64,000 nt of DNA. It comes from Nautilus pompilius. Taxonomy: Eukaryota > Mollusca > Cephalopoda > Nautilida > Nautilidae. This document shows positions 29,901 through 40,239 of the stretch, one piece after another. The translations under genes were made by a program, and so were the position numbers. The notes beneath the pieces were generated by a model. It was not told the DNA's origin. It saw only the letters and a program-made list of their open reading frames with translations, and searched no databases. Positions within the stretch are counted from its first letter, which is position 1, and each line of letters starts with the position of its first letter. Location: positions 1,030,647 through 1,094,646 of the forward strand of contig JACATO010000933.1 in NCBI GenBank assembly GCA_018389105.1, written 5' to 3'.

Positions 29901-31183
29901 TGTGCTCTGCTTCAACTGAGCCATTATTTTCTTGATTCCAAGTTGACAGACAATGTATGGTCTGACTTGTTGATCTTAATCCACACCTGCTCAAAACCTA
30001 GATTATCTCCATAGGTGTACTATGGCATTAGCTTGTTTGCAGAATTTTTTCATATAGTATTGCTCTTTTAGCATTTTCCACATCTCATTTTAGCTGAACT
30101 TTATTTGTGCAATAGCAGACATCAAGGTTGATTTATTTACTGTGATTTAATTCATAGTAAATTAATTTCCCTTTGTATGTAAGTGTACATTTTGTGTTTC
30201 ATAGTGCAAATTTGTACCTATTGTCATTGTATGCTTTCTCAGTTACATGGGTTGCAGATCTCTATTTCAGTTACAAGATTAGGGATAGTATGCTTACATA
30301 CTAAGTCAGTTGTCAGTTGTACAACCACTTGTCAGCATGGGAGGTCATAAGCATAAGTGCCTACTAAAACTCTTGGTTTTTAGATTTGGAAAGAAATAAC
30401 CTGGTGGTACGCCAGATTGGGCCAACCCCTCTCAACTGAGATTCAAACTTGGGTCCACAATCTTAGTGGGTAGGCCAGTAGTTTAACCACCACCTGACCA
30501 CTAACTATGCTGCCCATATTTACTGTAACAGTCACAAATAACAAAATATTTGCTTACATTTGATTTAAATTTAAAACATTTATATATTTTTTGTATTGTC
30601 TTAAATTTTTGATCTCACAGATTTATACATTTACTTTTAATATCATATAAACTTCATTTTCCTGTTAATATTTCTTGGAATCTGTGGGGTATAGTTACTC
30701 TAATATTTTCCTTTTTTAATTTTCATTTCAGAATGCTCTTTTTGTAGCAGGATGGAAGAGCATCGTACTTTTGGATTTGAAAACTGGGAAAATCTTGTCC
30801 ATGCATTCTCTACCCTGTCAGCCAACTGCAGCTCTTGTCATTGGGGATTTCGATAATGATGGCTGGAACGATGCCATTGTTACTTGCAAATTAGGGTAAA
30901 AATGTTTTGCTGTTTTGTTAAGCTTGTTATGTTGTTTGATTAAAAATAAAATTATTTTTGAAATTACATTTAGTTACAAACTTTAATGTGGGTGATATAT
31001 ATCTGAAGTCTTGTCTTGTCTTTGTCTGTTTTCCCCCCCTCCCCCAGGTACATTGGATTTGCAATGAAAAGACAACCAAGTCATCTGTACACTTTCATGT
31101 ATGCTGCAGCTGTGTTTCTAATCATCATCATCATTACCTGGTTGTTGTATGCTGAAGATCAAGTTCCTGATGATGCTGACTGA
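2492..31183 (+). CDS. FG-GAP repeat membrane protein, nine coding exons, 670 aa
   Basis: Coding exons: 2492-2947, 8911-9146, 20999-21134, 24654-24749, 26723-27231, 28046-28184, 28980-29120, 30732-30895 and 31048-31183. They total 2013 nt, 671 codons including TGA, and the frame stays open across all eight junctions. Residues about 20-32 form a hydrophobic signal anchor and residues about 640-660 a membrane span rich in Ile, followed by a short acidic tail. Asp-rich FG-GAP loops of the form DxDxDG lie at residues 72-80, 409-413 and 610-618. From memory of the family, the protein aligns end to end with the plant FG-GAP repeat protein of At3g51050 type (about 700 aa), including the motif PH.W after the third intron block and the GDF-rich loop near the C terminus. 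Such repeats build a beta-propeller, probably on the lumenal or outer side of a membrane. Its biochemical role is not known to me. Introns range from 152 bp to 11.9 kb. Confidence 0.93.
4994..7828 (-). mobile_element. hAT-family DNA transposon, inactive, with both ends
   Basis: The left end reads CAATGTTCCCTCTA from 4994 and the right end is its exact 14-bp reverse complement, finishing at 7828. The 8-bp flanks are CTTATCAG (4986-4993) and CTTATGAA (7829-7836), a six-of-eight match, as expected for an aged hAT target duplication. Between the ends lies a minus-strand hAT-type transposase pseudogene. The size, 2.8 kb, is normal for an autonomous hAT element. It sits in intron 1, antisense to the host gene. 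Confidence 0.8.
5546..7500 (-). pseudogene. hAT transposase pseudogene (zinc finger, core and dimerisation domain)
   Basis: Minus-strand pieces lie in the order expected of a hAT protein. 7380-7141 holds an N-terminal CxYC...HH zinc finger of the TTF/BED kind (ICLYCHDAKV, then LKHHLASKSH). About 6980-6620 holds a core with VDETTDIS, where the first catalytic Asp sits. 6598-6136 has the VRWLSRH motif. 5815-5546 is the hATC dimerisation region (SSVTCEQGFSLMNQLKN...LMRI). Multiple stops and frameshifts separate the pieces. It resembles the transposase-derived family that includes vertebrate C17orf113/ZNF862-like proteins (from memory). Confidence 0.8.
8911..9146 (+). CDS. Coding exon 2 (residues 153-231)
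   Basis: The acceptor is TTAATTACAG ending at 8910 and the donor is GTGAGC at 9147. The exon encodes a strongly conserved propeller blade core (VIIVAMNDWQVFCFD followed by LLWKT) that fits the plant family member at the same place. It ends in phase 2, so the Thr codon 231 is split with exon 3. Confidence 0.9.
14500..15220 (-). pseudogene. Possible transposase relic with SWIM-like zinc finger
   Basis: On the minus strand the segment from 15190 down reads WQLNAFVDVIPVAQVKEGRKLLQIHADYRQ before the first stop, which looks protein-like. Lower, near 14640-14560, VCCECEFGIYKKV...LHIL resembles a broken SWIM finger (CxC...CxH), a domain found with MULE-type transposases. Frames change repeatedly. 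No terminal repeats were found, so the family call is weak. Confidence 0.25.
17100..17860 (+). pseudogene. MULE (Mutator-like) transposase relic
   Basis: Plus-strand fragments in several frames give YVDGTF (about 17167), then LLPNEKRNTYERLFQIIKQ, FENAAFSAVKNTFPDVHLSRCLCHLNQ (17265-17445), which carry the DGTF, FE.A and C.FH..Q signatures of the MULE transposase domain. Downstream, degraded ALAFVPSTGLDKVIDRL and a terminal DGLRKVHHG-like piece continue the family pattern to about 17850. At least five stops or frameshifts make it inactive. It lies in intron 2, in sense with the host gene. Confidence 0.75.
20999..21134 (+). CDS. Coding exon 3 (residues 231-276)
   Basis: The acceptor CACCAG ends at 20998 and the donor GTTTGT is at 21135. 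The exon encodes HFSTFAVSGQDGSVRWHH, a propeller strand with a Gly-x-x-Gly turn and Trp that matches the family. An in-frame TTG at 21000 makes it look like a separate short ORF, but splice sites and phase place it here. Confidence 0.88.
21135..24653 (+). other. Intron 3 of the FG-GAP gene
   Basis: A 3.5-kb GT-AG intron with one Tc1-like relic (22.87-23.65 kb). The rest is AT-rich with short homopolymers and no other recognisable element. Confidence 0.75.
22870..23650 (-). pseudogene. Tc1-like transposase relic
   Basis: On the minus strand a helix-turn-helix-like start (VARHLKLPSISAAKFG, about 23590-23530) is followed, in changing frames, by a C-terminal catalytic region. Near 23090-22920 one reads fragments equivalent to the Tc1 sequence around HDNARPH and the final ...EYLWDILSRC, the place of the catalytic Glu followed by LWD. 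Many stops interrupt it. It differs from the Tc1 copy at 43.5 kb, so the genome holds more than one Tc1 lineage. Confidence 0.5.
24654..24749 (+). CDS. Coding exon 4 (residues 277-308), followed by a GC donor
   Basis: The acceptor TATAG ends at 24653. The 32 codons encode a basic, Trp-containing segment ending in DLLKHL. No GT donor in the right frame joins it to exon 5; the only fit is GCAAGT at 24750, a consensus minor-type GC donor. Joining there gives LLKHL followed by PHTW, which fits the family alignment. Reading past this point stays open only to a TAG at about 24844. Confidence 0.82.
24750..26722 (+). other. Intron 4, GC-AG type
   Basis: The intron opens with GCAAGT, the classical compensated GC donor (CTG|GCAAGT), and closes with CTAG. 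It contains an AC run at 24934-24946 and a CT run with interruptions at 25497-25520, but no gene. A 116-codon minus-strand ORF at 26161-26511 shows no recognisable domain and I treat it as chance. Confidence 0.7.
26723..27231 (+). CDS. Coding exon 5 (residues 309-478), the largest
   Basis: The acceptor ends in CTAG at 26722 and the donor GTGAAT is at 27232, phase 2. It begins PHTWSSL and has a charged helical stretch (residues about 323-340, rich in Glu, Lys and Arg) before a propeller blade. Residues 409-417 read DFDSDGDIE, the second FG-GAP loop. Confidence 0.92.
27232..28045 (+). other. Intron 5
   Basis: An 814-bp GT-AG intron, very AT-rich, with no internal feature seen. Confidence 0.8.
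28046..28184 (+). CDS. Coding exon 6 (residues 478-524)
   Basis: The acceptor TTTTTCAG ends at 28045 and the donor GTATAT is at 28185, phase 0. It encodes DIITVSSSGRVTSHGVDG and ends YHWQ, matching the strand-turn-strand and the Trp-Gln motif of the plant homologue. Confidence 0.9.
28185..28979 (+). other. Intron 6
   Basis: A 795-bp GT-AG intron, AT-rich, with no internal feature seen. Confidence 0.8.
28980..29120 (+). CDS. Coding exon 7 (residues 525-571)
   Basis: The acceptor CTTTAG ends at 28979 and the donor GTAGAC is at 29121, phase 0 at both ends. The exon encodes VQTSIAW followed by a variable, partly charged segment. The flanking exons lock it in frame; the sequence itself is less conserved than its neighbours. 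Confidence 0.87.
29121..30731 (+). other. Intron 7
   Basis: A 1.6-kb GT-AG intron that contains a tRNA-derived SINE fragment at about 30.4-30.5 kb; otherwise AT-rich without features. Confidence 0.8.
30395..30515 (-). repeat. tRNA-derived SINE fragment
   Basis: The minus strand reads GGTGGTTAAACTACTGGCCTA (A-box region, plus coordinates about 30471-30491) and AAGTTTGAATCT (B-box, 30439-30450), spaced as in a tRNA gene. The B box has the CpG-decay form (TTTGAAT instead of TTCGAAT). There is no intact cloverleaf, so it is a SINE relic rather than a tRNA gene. Confidence 0.6.
30732..30895 (+). CDS. Coding exon 8 (residues 572-626), third FG-GAP loop
   Basis: The acceptor CATTTCAG ends at 30731 and the donor GTAAAA is at 30896. 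It encodes ALFVAGWKSIVLLD, then GDFDNDGWNDAIV, where Asp 610, 612, 614 and 618 form the best FG-GAP loop of the protein. The Gly codon 626 is split. Confidence 0.92.
31048..31183 (+). CDS. Coding exon 9 (residues 626-670): C-terminal membrane segment and stop
   Basis: A long C/T tract ends in CAG at 31047. The exon encodes a basic linker, about 20 hydrophobic residues including a run of six Ile, and the acidic tail EDQVPDDAD before TGA at 31181-31183. A C-terminal membrane span at this place is also found in the plant homologue. Confidence 0.92.
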
Positions 31184-34100
31184 ACAGATTGTTCAGTAAA
31201 GTGGAATTTATTTTTCATTTTTGTTCACAGCTAGTTGAGTGAATCTCTGAAGTAAGCCAATACTACAAGCTGTTTTGTCACAGTTGTTTACTTCTCTGCA
31301 TTTGTTGTGTTTTACTGGAAAAGGGTGAATAACTTGTAGTTTTGCTTATGGGTAATGGGCAATAACTCTAGTTTTTTTCCTGATCAGTGAAGTTGGTGTA
31401 CTGTTTATCTATAAGGTTGATGGTGGTGAGGGCTGTTGGTAAAATGTAGAAGTTTATCTCTAGAAACGATTTGGAAAGTACCAAGAAAACCCAAAAGTTA
31501 ATATGTCGAAAACATTAATTTCTCTGGGGTCTTTGCTCATATTTTTAGGGATCAACACTTCCACTCTAGATTCTTGTTTTGTTGTTATACATAGCATATT
31601 GACTGCAAGCTTTCGCAAGTATTTTTTTTTTTTGCTTTTATCAAAAATAAAAAAAATACATCAGAATATCAGCTATAGCTGGAGTTGTCATTTCCTTGCT
31701 ATGATGTTTTTTACTCCAATAAATCTGTTTTTATTTTCTTTAAAGAAAAATAGGAAATTGTTTCTCAGAGAAAGAGTTTATCTGAAGAACCAACACTAAT
31801 ATTTGATTTTTATAAAATCCTTGGGTATTCCAAATTCTTTGAATAGATTTAGAAAACCAGATTTGATGTATAACTCTGTCAACTTAAGATAAGATAAGCA
31901 GTTGTACTGCAAAAATAAATTGAAAGATGCCAAGCTGCAGAGATGTTCAGGCACATTGTTGATTTATGTGATAAACAGATCATTAAATGTAGTTTTCACT
32001 TTCGTTTATTGTTTTTGTGTTTTTATATGTATATATTTGTCTTTGAACATGTGCATTTGTGAACTACGTGGTGCTTTGTAAGGGAGATAATCTGCACGAC
32101 AAGTTTTGCTTTATTAAAACATTTTTATATAACGTGAATGGGCTCTTCTAAAAACACAAAGAAAAAACAAGCTATTTGTTGATGAGTGGACCACTATTTC
32201 ATTATGATGTAAATAATGAAATAATTTAAAATAAGTTTTATTGTCATTGTAATGTCATAGAGTACGCAACCAAATCTGTAGATAGATGAACAAAATTTAG
32301 AATGGCCCACTGTTGCACTGACCATTTTAATTTTAATGTACTTTTCATGGAAGTTATTAAAAAAGGGTTGTTATCACAGGGTTTTTGCTACATCCTACCA
32401 TAGGCAGTTTAGAATTGTGCAATCACAACATCAACCCAACCAAAGGGCAGACATTCTTGTGCCACTGTTTCTCTATGCTCTGGATCTTACCTTATGTTGT
32501 TATAACAGCTCTCAACTCAGCCAGTTCAAGAATGGTATATGGCACCTCTGCCAAACTTCCATTAAAACTCCAGTTTATTAAAAGATCTCAGGCATTTTTG
32601 GAATAAGTTGAGTTTCAACTCTTCTAGTAGTTTTCTTATTCATTATTTGCATTTTTTCATTACTAATTCTTATTCAGATGAAAATAATAATTGTTATTTA
32701 AAGAGTTTTCAGGACCTTGTACTATGTTCCCTCATCATGGTGTTGACTGTGGGCTTGGTTCACAGTGAATCTGAGCCATCTAACCAGTGATGTGATTTCT
32801 CTTGCTCTTCTTTATTAGTCTTGTTTTACATCATTTTCTGCCTGCTCTCTGTTTGTAATGGGAGTATGATGCAACATCATAAAAGCCATTAACAAAAGTA
32901 AGAAAGATTTTAAAAATCCAAATTGAACCATTTAGTTTAGTTTTCACAAAAATGGCAGATGCTAGCCAGACGAGAGTGATTAACACAAGGAAAAAAAACA
33001 CCTGGGTCAATCAATCTTTCATCAATACGAGAAATAATACTTCCTTTTCAATTTCTGTATTTATTTTATAATTACCTGTTAAAAAATTTTTTTTTGAGCT
33101 AGAAAAATCTCAAATGTTTAGTGGCAGTCATTCGAATAGAAATTTTTATCAGCTTTTAACAAAGGAAAGTTTTTTTATTTTTATTTTTCAACTATTACAA
33201 AAGACATCTACAAATTTAAGGTTTGAATTGGGATAAGTGATTGATTGATTATTTCCAATTCAGTTTTTTGAAAAAAGTGTGTGCGTGTTTTGTAGATGGA
33301 GTGGTTTAGAGATGAGAGAGAATTTCAGTTTTTGGCCTACATTTATATTTGGTGATGAGACTACACTACATAATTGTGTAAAAAGATGAATTTCGGGCAT
33401 TACAAAATCTCAGATAACGACAGACTTCTGTAAGAAGATATACACTGATTACAATAGTTTCAACTTAGTTTTATTTTAAAAGTTGTAAAGAAATTTTTAA
33501 AAACTGTTCCAAGAAAGTGATCTTACCAACAGGAGGATTAAAGACAAATTAAAGGCAAAGACATTTTATCTTCAAACAAAGAAAATACATGGATTTCTGC
33601 TTCACTGGTCAAAAACAGCATTTACTTCAACTGATGCAAATTTTTCCAACATTATTGTTTCTGTAGATTAGCAGGAACTGATTGTAGAAGTTGTGTTTAT
33701 GGTGTGCACACTAATGCATGGAATAAATTAAAATTTTAAGTATCTTTTTATGATCAATTTTCTTATCTTACTATCTGGCATTTCTACACAGCAATTTTCC
33801 TTTTAATGCTTATTTTAAAAAAAATTTTCTAGTTTAATTTTCTAATCTAGAATCATTAATGGCATGCATTTTACATGTCACAAACTAATAATAATAATAA
33901 AAGAAATGAATTCTGTGGATTATTGTTATAATGAATGCAGAAAAAATTTTGGTGTATAGGCCACAAGAAGAGAATTCAAGAAACTATGTAAAATGCTTTT
34001 ATTTTCTACATTTGGTATTTGTATGCAAATTTAAATTGAAATTTTTTTACAAGAACTGATTTTCAAGAAATGCCACCAACATACTTTGTGCCTAGCAGAA

Positions 34101-36500
34101 GCAGTTGAGTAAAGTGAAAGTATGAATACTACTAAAAACGTCATTAAAGGTATGTGTAAATCTCATGCATGGAGTGAACTTAACTTGTTTTTAAGTTTTA
34201 TGAAGAAACTGAAATAATCAAAATGTTTTTTTATCCTCTCTCTTTAGATATTAAAAATGAGAAGTTAAGTTTGTGGAATTCAACTTTCTGTGCCACCTAA
34301 AGATGCTAGTGAATTGTCAGAAATGTTTAGAAGCTAAGTGTGAGAAGCCATTAGTGATCCCTTTAAGGAAATTTGAATTTTTTGCTAAAAATTTAATAGT
34401 AATAACAATTTTTTAAAAAAAGATCATAGACAGCTGCAAGCTTTGGAAGTATTAGAGACTTAAGAGCAATATGTACAGTTCATCTGGAATCTGTAGTAAA
34501 AATACACATCAAGGATGACACGTTGAAGAATTCATATTTTGTTATCCCCAAATAACATGCATTGTCTAATTATCTGATACAAGACTATCTGTTTTTTATA
34601 TAACAGGTAAATTCTCTTTTTCTTCCAGTACCATGATGTTAACAGAATAGTACTTTGATACCGAGGGTGGCTTTGAAAAGTAAGTTCCCATTAAAAATGG
34701 GATGATTTGTGAATTATAAAATTGTTTATGATTTGGCACTTCAATAACTTTTAAAAATATCTGGATAACTTTGCTAGTGAAATTTCGAAATAATTTTGTA
34801 TCTGTTTGTTCATCTTTTATTATTTTTCCAGAATTTGGTTGTAAATGCATTAAGTTTTGAATGTTTTATAGTGAATCTATAAAGAAAAAGAATTAAAGCC
34901 TAATAAGCCATCATCTATTCTTGTCACTGTTTAATATTAACAACATTTATTTCTGAGAAGTGTTAATTGGTTGGCGGTGTAAATTTAGTGAATAATATCT
35001 TTGAATAAGTTAATATTTAATCATTGTATTATATGCTAAAGGAGAACAAAACTACAGTTAGAATTTCTAAAATAAATATTAAGCTGGATACAGTCTAGTG
35101 TATTATGTAGTCATCGATAAAGTGAAAGTGATCAAATACAAGTAGAAATAAATGTATGGACCATTGAATTCACTATTGGATCTACAGTTTCAATTTTTTT
35201 TCCAGTTATTTCATCAATTATTCATCATTGTATGATGTTACTATAAGAGCTTAAATATCAAAAGAGTTACGTGAACAAAGTTTGTTGCTTTAAGCAAGTT
35301 TAGCTAATTGAAAGTGGGCTTTAATGAGTGTCAAACAGATCTATAAAATGTAGTGTAGTCCACATGTCCAAAATATCCCAGTCTTTTAGATTCAGAAAAA
35401 TGTTTATTATCTTTAAATTAAAAGAGCAACAAAGACTTAAAGAAGAGAGAGTCTTACAAATGGTAAGCGACATTTGCTGTATAAATGGTGATTTTGCAAA
35501 TCTAGAATAATGATAATGCTAGGTCTGTCCTTATTAACATCTGTGTACACAAAATCGACAGGTTAATATTTTAATCAAGTTGCAGTTTAACAGGTAAAAT
35601 TTTGTTTTGCTTTCAAAAAATGTAATATAAAAAAAAATGTTTTAGTTTTCTCCAAAATTTACTAACTTACTAAGTGAATTATAGAAAGGAAAGCAGCTGA
35701 AATTTATTTATATTTATTAGGAAAGATCATAAACAACTGTTGCCACTTTTTCGTAGAATCTAAATCTATGATAAGTGACTAGTGCCAATTCTGTTCTAGA
35801 ACTAACACAAAAGAATGGTGATGCAGTCAAAGTCTGAATCACAACGGGTGGACGAAATGACTCAGGAAGAATGAGAATCTTCAGGTGGCAAGTACAAAGG
35901 CTTATGAAATCAGTTCAAGATTTGATTCAGTGTAATTTCATTCACACCTGGCATCTTGCTTTTTTAATACATGGAATCACACGTTGATCTATATTGACAA
36001 TACTGGTAAAACAAAAGGCTAATGTAAAATAATACGAATGTATAGAAGGCAGATACATAAATACTCACTAAAACCAGCCTGATGTACGTAGATGGAGCTG
36101 CACTTCATTACAAAATCTCTGAAGTTTGTAAATTTATTTTTGTTTTTTAAAATATGGTATATCTTTCATTGTGTCTACAGGTATTCAACGAGAATTCAGT
36201 CCTATATTTTGCATTAAAAGCATTTCGCTTGTTTTAAAAAAATGGCTAAATTGTCAACTACTATTTATCTTTGATTAAGATAAAAGCTGCACCCACCCCC
36301 TCAAGTTAAACAAATGTTAAAAACTTTTGTTTTCTTGAATCTGGGGCCATAGGAAAAATATTTAGCACAGTTAGATAGTTAAATGATGAACTGGCTTAGA
36401 AAGAGACAGAAAAATGAAACAAGAATAATTGGTATTAATGCTGTCTGTAAGGTTACTCCATGAATGGTAACTTTATGGCAGGACAGCTAGCACCTTGTTG
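31184..36500. other. 3' UTR and AT-rich intergenic DNA
   Basis: Downstream of the FG-GAP stop codon there is AT-rich sequence without a supported gene. ORFs of 60-98 codons (for example 31503-31799 and 34596-34850) lack domains and codon character. At 34661-34705 the stretch around GGTGGCTTTGAAAAGTAAG resembles a mariner terminal repeat standing alone. Confidence 0.5.
31646..31919 (+). terminator. Candidate poly(A) signals of the FG-GAP gene
   Basis: AATAAA hexamers occur at 31646, 31718 and 31914, 460-740 bp after the stop codon. I cannot tell which is used without transcript data; the 3' UTR could also be longer. Confidence 0.35.
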
Positions 36501-38688
36501 ACACCATATCGAAAAGCAAACTGGTCTTGAAATAAGGCAGGAAAACTGAATAAAAAAATTTGGAGAATAAAGATCTTATAAAAGAGAACAACTGGCTAAT
36601 CAATCTACAAACTTAGTTAGCGATATTTCTAGTTTGGTGAGTAGTAATTGCTCTAAGTATTCCACAAGATGGCGCCATCAATTAGTGAAGTACCTGATGA
36701 GTAGTTTCCAAGTTATGATTTAAGCACTTTTTTTTCCGTTGTATCACAGACTGGACGTAACTAGTTTCCATACATTTCATTACTAAACGTTAACCAGCGG
36801 TTTGCTAACAATGGAAATAGGCTCATCCTTTAAAAAAAAAAAGGCAGGGGGGATGCGAATGCCATGAGGTGGTTGTCATGTGACTAGTTGAACTGTGAGC
36901 AGGGGATGACTTCCCTTCCTGGTGACATGAATAGCTAATTATTCGTCTTTACACTGATTCGGGTCCACATCATAACAGAGTCAGCTTTAATTGGTGAATG
37001 ACACTGGTGCCTACCTGGTTATAGAAGTCCAACCTGAGAGGGTCCCCATGTCCTTCGAATAAAAGTTCTTTTCTACTGTAGGATCAGCTTTTATTTGAAT
37101 TTAATCCGACCACATTTTAAAATGGGAGCCATTCTAGGTGCACAGTGTTCAAATAAATAGGATGGGCAGGAAAACCCTGATTATCCAGTGGGGCCTGGCA
37201 GTGAATCTCAATAAAGGAGGTCATTGGTGACCTGTGTGTGTGTTCTCCCCCCCCCCCCACGCCACAAAATATAGGGTTAGTTCAAGGGTCTAAACCCATA
37301 AAATCCTTAAGCCTCTTAACTTATAAATGTTCCTTCAGTTAGTGATTTGAAAATTCTTCAATAAGTTACAATACCTCTGATATATAATTTTTTCTTCATA
37401 ATTAAATTTCAAATCGATAAATTTTCTGCTAATTCCCAATTAGAATAAAAATAAGACGCATGCAGTATTGCTCTCCAAGGAATTACCTCCCTTTAATCAG
37501 CAAACTTGAAAAGGGACCGGTGCTATATAATTTTTAGTGACGGATGAAGCGTTGAAGAAATCAAAAGGGAACCGACAGCAACGTTCTCGCCACAGACTAC
37601 TTGGCTATTTGGCTCCATCAATAACGAACTGGCTAATCAGATACTGTTAGTAATCTTTAAATACGGCTTCCTTTAATTTAATGGTTTAAACCGAGAAGGG
37701 GGCTAAGAAAACAAAGGTAAAAGGACAGGATTTCGAGTCCTGCAGGAGGCACGCACCTGACTGTATTTCTAAGAGGCTGATAAATTAATATTTAGAGTGA
37801 TAAAAATACCACCAACTAAATGAATGGTTAATTAGTACAAATTCCAGTTAAAATATTTGTGAATTACTTCCCTTACATTTCGAAACCATCTACATTCTAT
37901 GTATCGAAATTACATTAGATTGGTAAACCTGAAATTAAATAAATACTAAAGCTTTTTTTTCTCAACGTTTCCTGAAACAGAGAGGGAAGAATACGTATTC
38001 CAATTATTGAGCACAGACGCGAGGGTGGGTGGAGGCAGCCAGCCATCTATGCATCCATAGACACTTCGCCGCAGCCTCCCTCGTTGTGTTATCGCACTTT
38101 ACGTGCGATTTAACAGAGAGAGGTAAACGGAAAGTTCGGCGTACAGACCGAGGAGAGCAAAACTCCGACTTGTTTTCCTCTGGCGTAGAACTCTGAAAAT
38201 TTTTCTCAGATAAGAGGGAAGGGGGGTAGCACGCGAAAGGTTTGGTGTCTGTCTATACCAAGTCAGGGTCGGGGCGCGGGGCGACGATATTTCAGCAGTT
38301 CACGCGGACGTGGTAATGTGTAAGGGAGGTAACTAGGGGAAAATAAAACTGGCGACGTTTTTCTCCCGTTTCTTTGTCGTCTTTTTAAAGAAATAAATAA
38401 GCGCTGCCCCACGACTCTGACCCCTTCCAATTACATACCCATATAACAGTGTCTGAAAATGGGTCGTGGGATCAGGTGGCTGGGTCTCTCTCCGTATTTA
38501 CCTCGTCGTGTCGGATCCTTAAATCGCTCACCTTGTACGTAACATTTCTCAAACTTTAAATAAACACCTTAAAATTATAATAAACGCAATAAGTGCTGCA
38601 AACTTATCTGTTTTCATTTATTTCCATTATTTGAAATATTCAAATTAAAACGCTGTTTTTTTACGATTTTAAATCTATTTGAAATAAG

Positions 38689-38690
<2 letters not shown>
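36500..38690. other. Composition transition zone
   Basis: The sequence changes gradually from AT-rich to a more balanced, CpG-containing composition (visible at 38.0-38.5 kb, with many CG dinucleotides). There is a poly-C tract at 37247-37258. No gene was found. Confidence 0.5.
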
Positions 38691-38691
<1 letters not shown>

Positions 38692-38730
<39 letters not shown>

Positions 38731-38812
38731 TGTACTGACGTCATCTCTCTCTCTCTCTCTCTCTCTCTCATCTCTCCCTTGTACTGACGTCATTTCTCTC
38801 TCTCTCTCTCAA
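38692..38812. repeat. CT microsatellite with two TGACGTCA boxes
   Basis: CT runs alternate with a repeated phrase (CTTGTACTGACGTCAT) containing TGACGTCA at 38736-38743 and 38785-38792, spacing 49 bp. The same phrase in reverse orientation is found at 55.8-55.95 kb. Confidence 0.85.
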
Positions 38813-39957
38813 CTCAACAACAGAGGACTTTGGTTTCGGAGAACGGCTGCTTTTTTGTTTGCTGCTTTAAAATTCCTGTCTATCACACGATTACATGTAT
38901 TTTAGGTGCATTGAGGGTCTCTTATCTTGAACTTCCGAGATCCAGTAACATCTCCGGCCAGAAGTAGAAGTGCATGCCGATCGTGTGGCTGGAAATTCTA
39001 AACAAGCTATTTGTACAAAATTAATGGCGCTCAGATTATAAGAAGTTCGTCATCTTTTGAAAACAAGCACAAGGTTCACTTACACAAACATGTTTGTTTG
39101 CAGTAACGCAGCATTTTAGCGATGACAATACCAGTTTTTGACAATGAAGATTTTGCGAGAGTAGAAACCATTACTGTTTTGTTCTTCTACCGCTTTATAT
39201 CGGTAATGGAAAGAAATCAAATTTTTAGCAGCAGTCCTTGAATTATCAGTGCGGGCAATTTATTATCAAAACCAATAAAGCACCTTCATTTCCTTGACTA
39301 TTCATAAAAGGAGAGAGCGTTTTTATAACAAAATGTAGTGGTTGGCCAAACTCCTCTCAGTCCGCGACGAGGCTTTTCCACTTTTGTTAGGAATCTTCGG
39401 ATAAGAAAAGAGAGAATCTAAAGAAGATCTGAAAGTGCAACAAATGCTGCTGTTCCACAAGTTGGAAATCATTTCGTTGTAGGGGTACCAAGGTCTCGGC
39501 TGGATTGCTACAAACTCGTGAAAATCCGCATGGATATAATGGTGCTGCGTAACCAATCCTAGCTCAGGATGGTTACACCGTGTTTAGCCCCGTGGGTCGG
39601 CTTTAACACGCTGTACTGTCGGAAGATTGAGTCTTTTGGCATCAAAGGCAGCGTTAAATGCTTAACAACAACGCTAATGATTTCATCTCTGGCGAGCAAT
39701 CGTTAAAATTCCCAGGTCGTTTAGCGTCTACCCACGTCTGCATCGTGGACAGTCTCGGTCCGACCAGCGTCCAAATGTCCGGCAGGTGGCCACTAGAACG
39801 AAAGATGGCAGCATTTTCTCAACTGATCTCAAACCGCAAGAGCTACTGCATCACCACCGATGGGCAAAGCAACGCCATGTTTTGAATCGAAGGTTCCTGG
39901 ATAATCCAGGACGGTATAATCCCACCATTTCTGATTAATTCGTCTTTAGGTTGACCT
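38813..39957. other. CpG-containing intergenic stretch
   Basis: No gene recognised. The ORFs at 39323-39556 (minus) and 39658-39885 (plus) have no known motif. Confidence 0.4.
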
Positions 39958-39966
39958 TTGTCGCGG

Positions 39967-40239
39967 ATGGACTCGCCAAAGTTTGTTCAGAAATTCGTTC
40001 TTCGGAGGGTTCGATTTGATTCCATTTCGTGGTGGAAAACGACAATACGAAAGCTCACAGGGGAGAGCATCGACCCCGCTCGCGCAAGGTACCCTGAACT
40101 TTACTTCATCCGCGAAGGTAGCAGGTTCTATTATGCGATGAGCTCTTTTTATAAAGATGATTTATTTATCTTTAGAAAACTATCTGGAGAACCGACTGAC
40201 ACCATATCGTTGGCAGCCATTAAGAAAAGCTTGAGTTAG
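39967..40239 (+). CDS. Unrecognised ORF, 90 codons
   Basis: An ATG-initiated frame (the ORF stays open upstream to a TTG at 39958) encodes a basic N terminus, a Trp-Trp pair in the first third and an aromatic-rich centre (ELYFIREGSRFYYAMSSFYKDD). I recognise no family, see no signal peptide, and find no splice sites or poly(A) signal tied to it. It may be an exon-sized relic or chance. Confidence 0.15.
   Translation: MDSPKFVQKFVLRRVRFDSISWWKTTIRKLTGESIDPARARYPELYFIREGSRFYYAMSSFYKDDLFIFRKLSGEPTDTISLAAIKKSLS

Noticed and set aside
37690..37745. T-arm-like hairpin (CAGGA, seven-base loop, TCCTG) suggesting a tRNA gene
   Set aside because: No D arm, anticodon arm or acceptor pairing around it.
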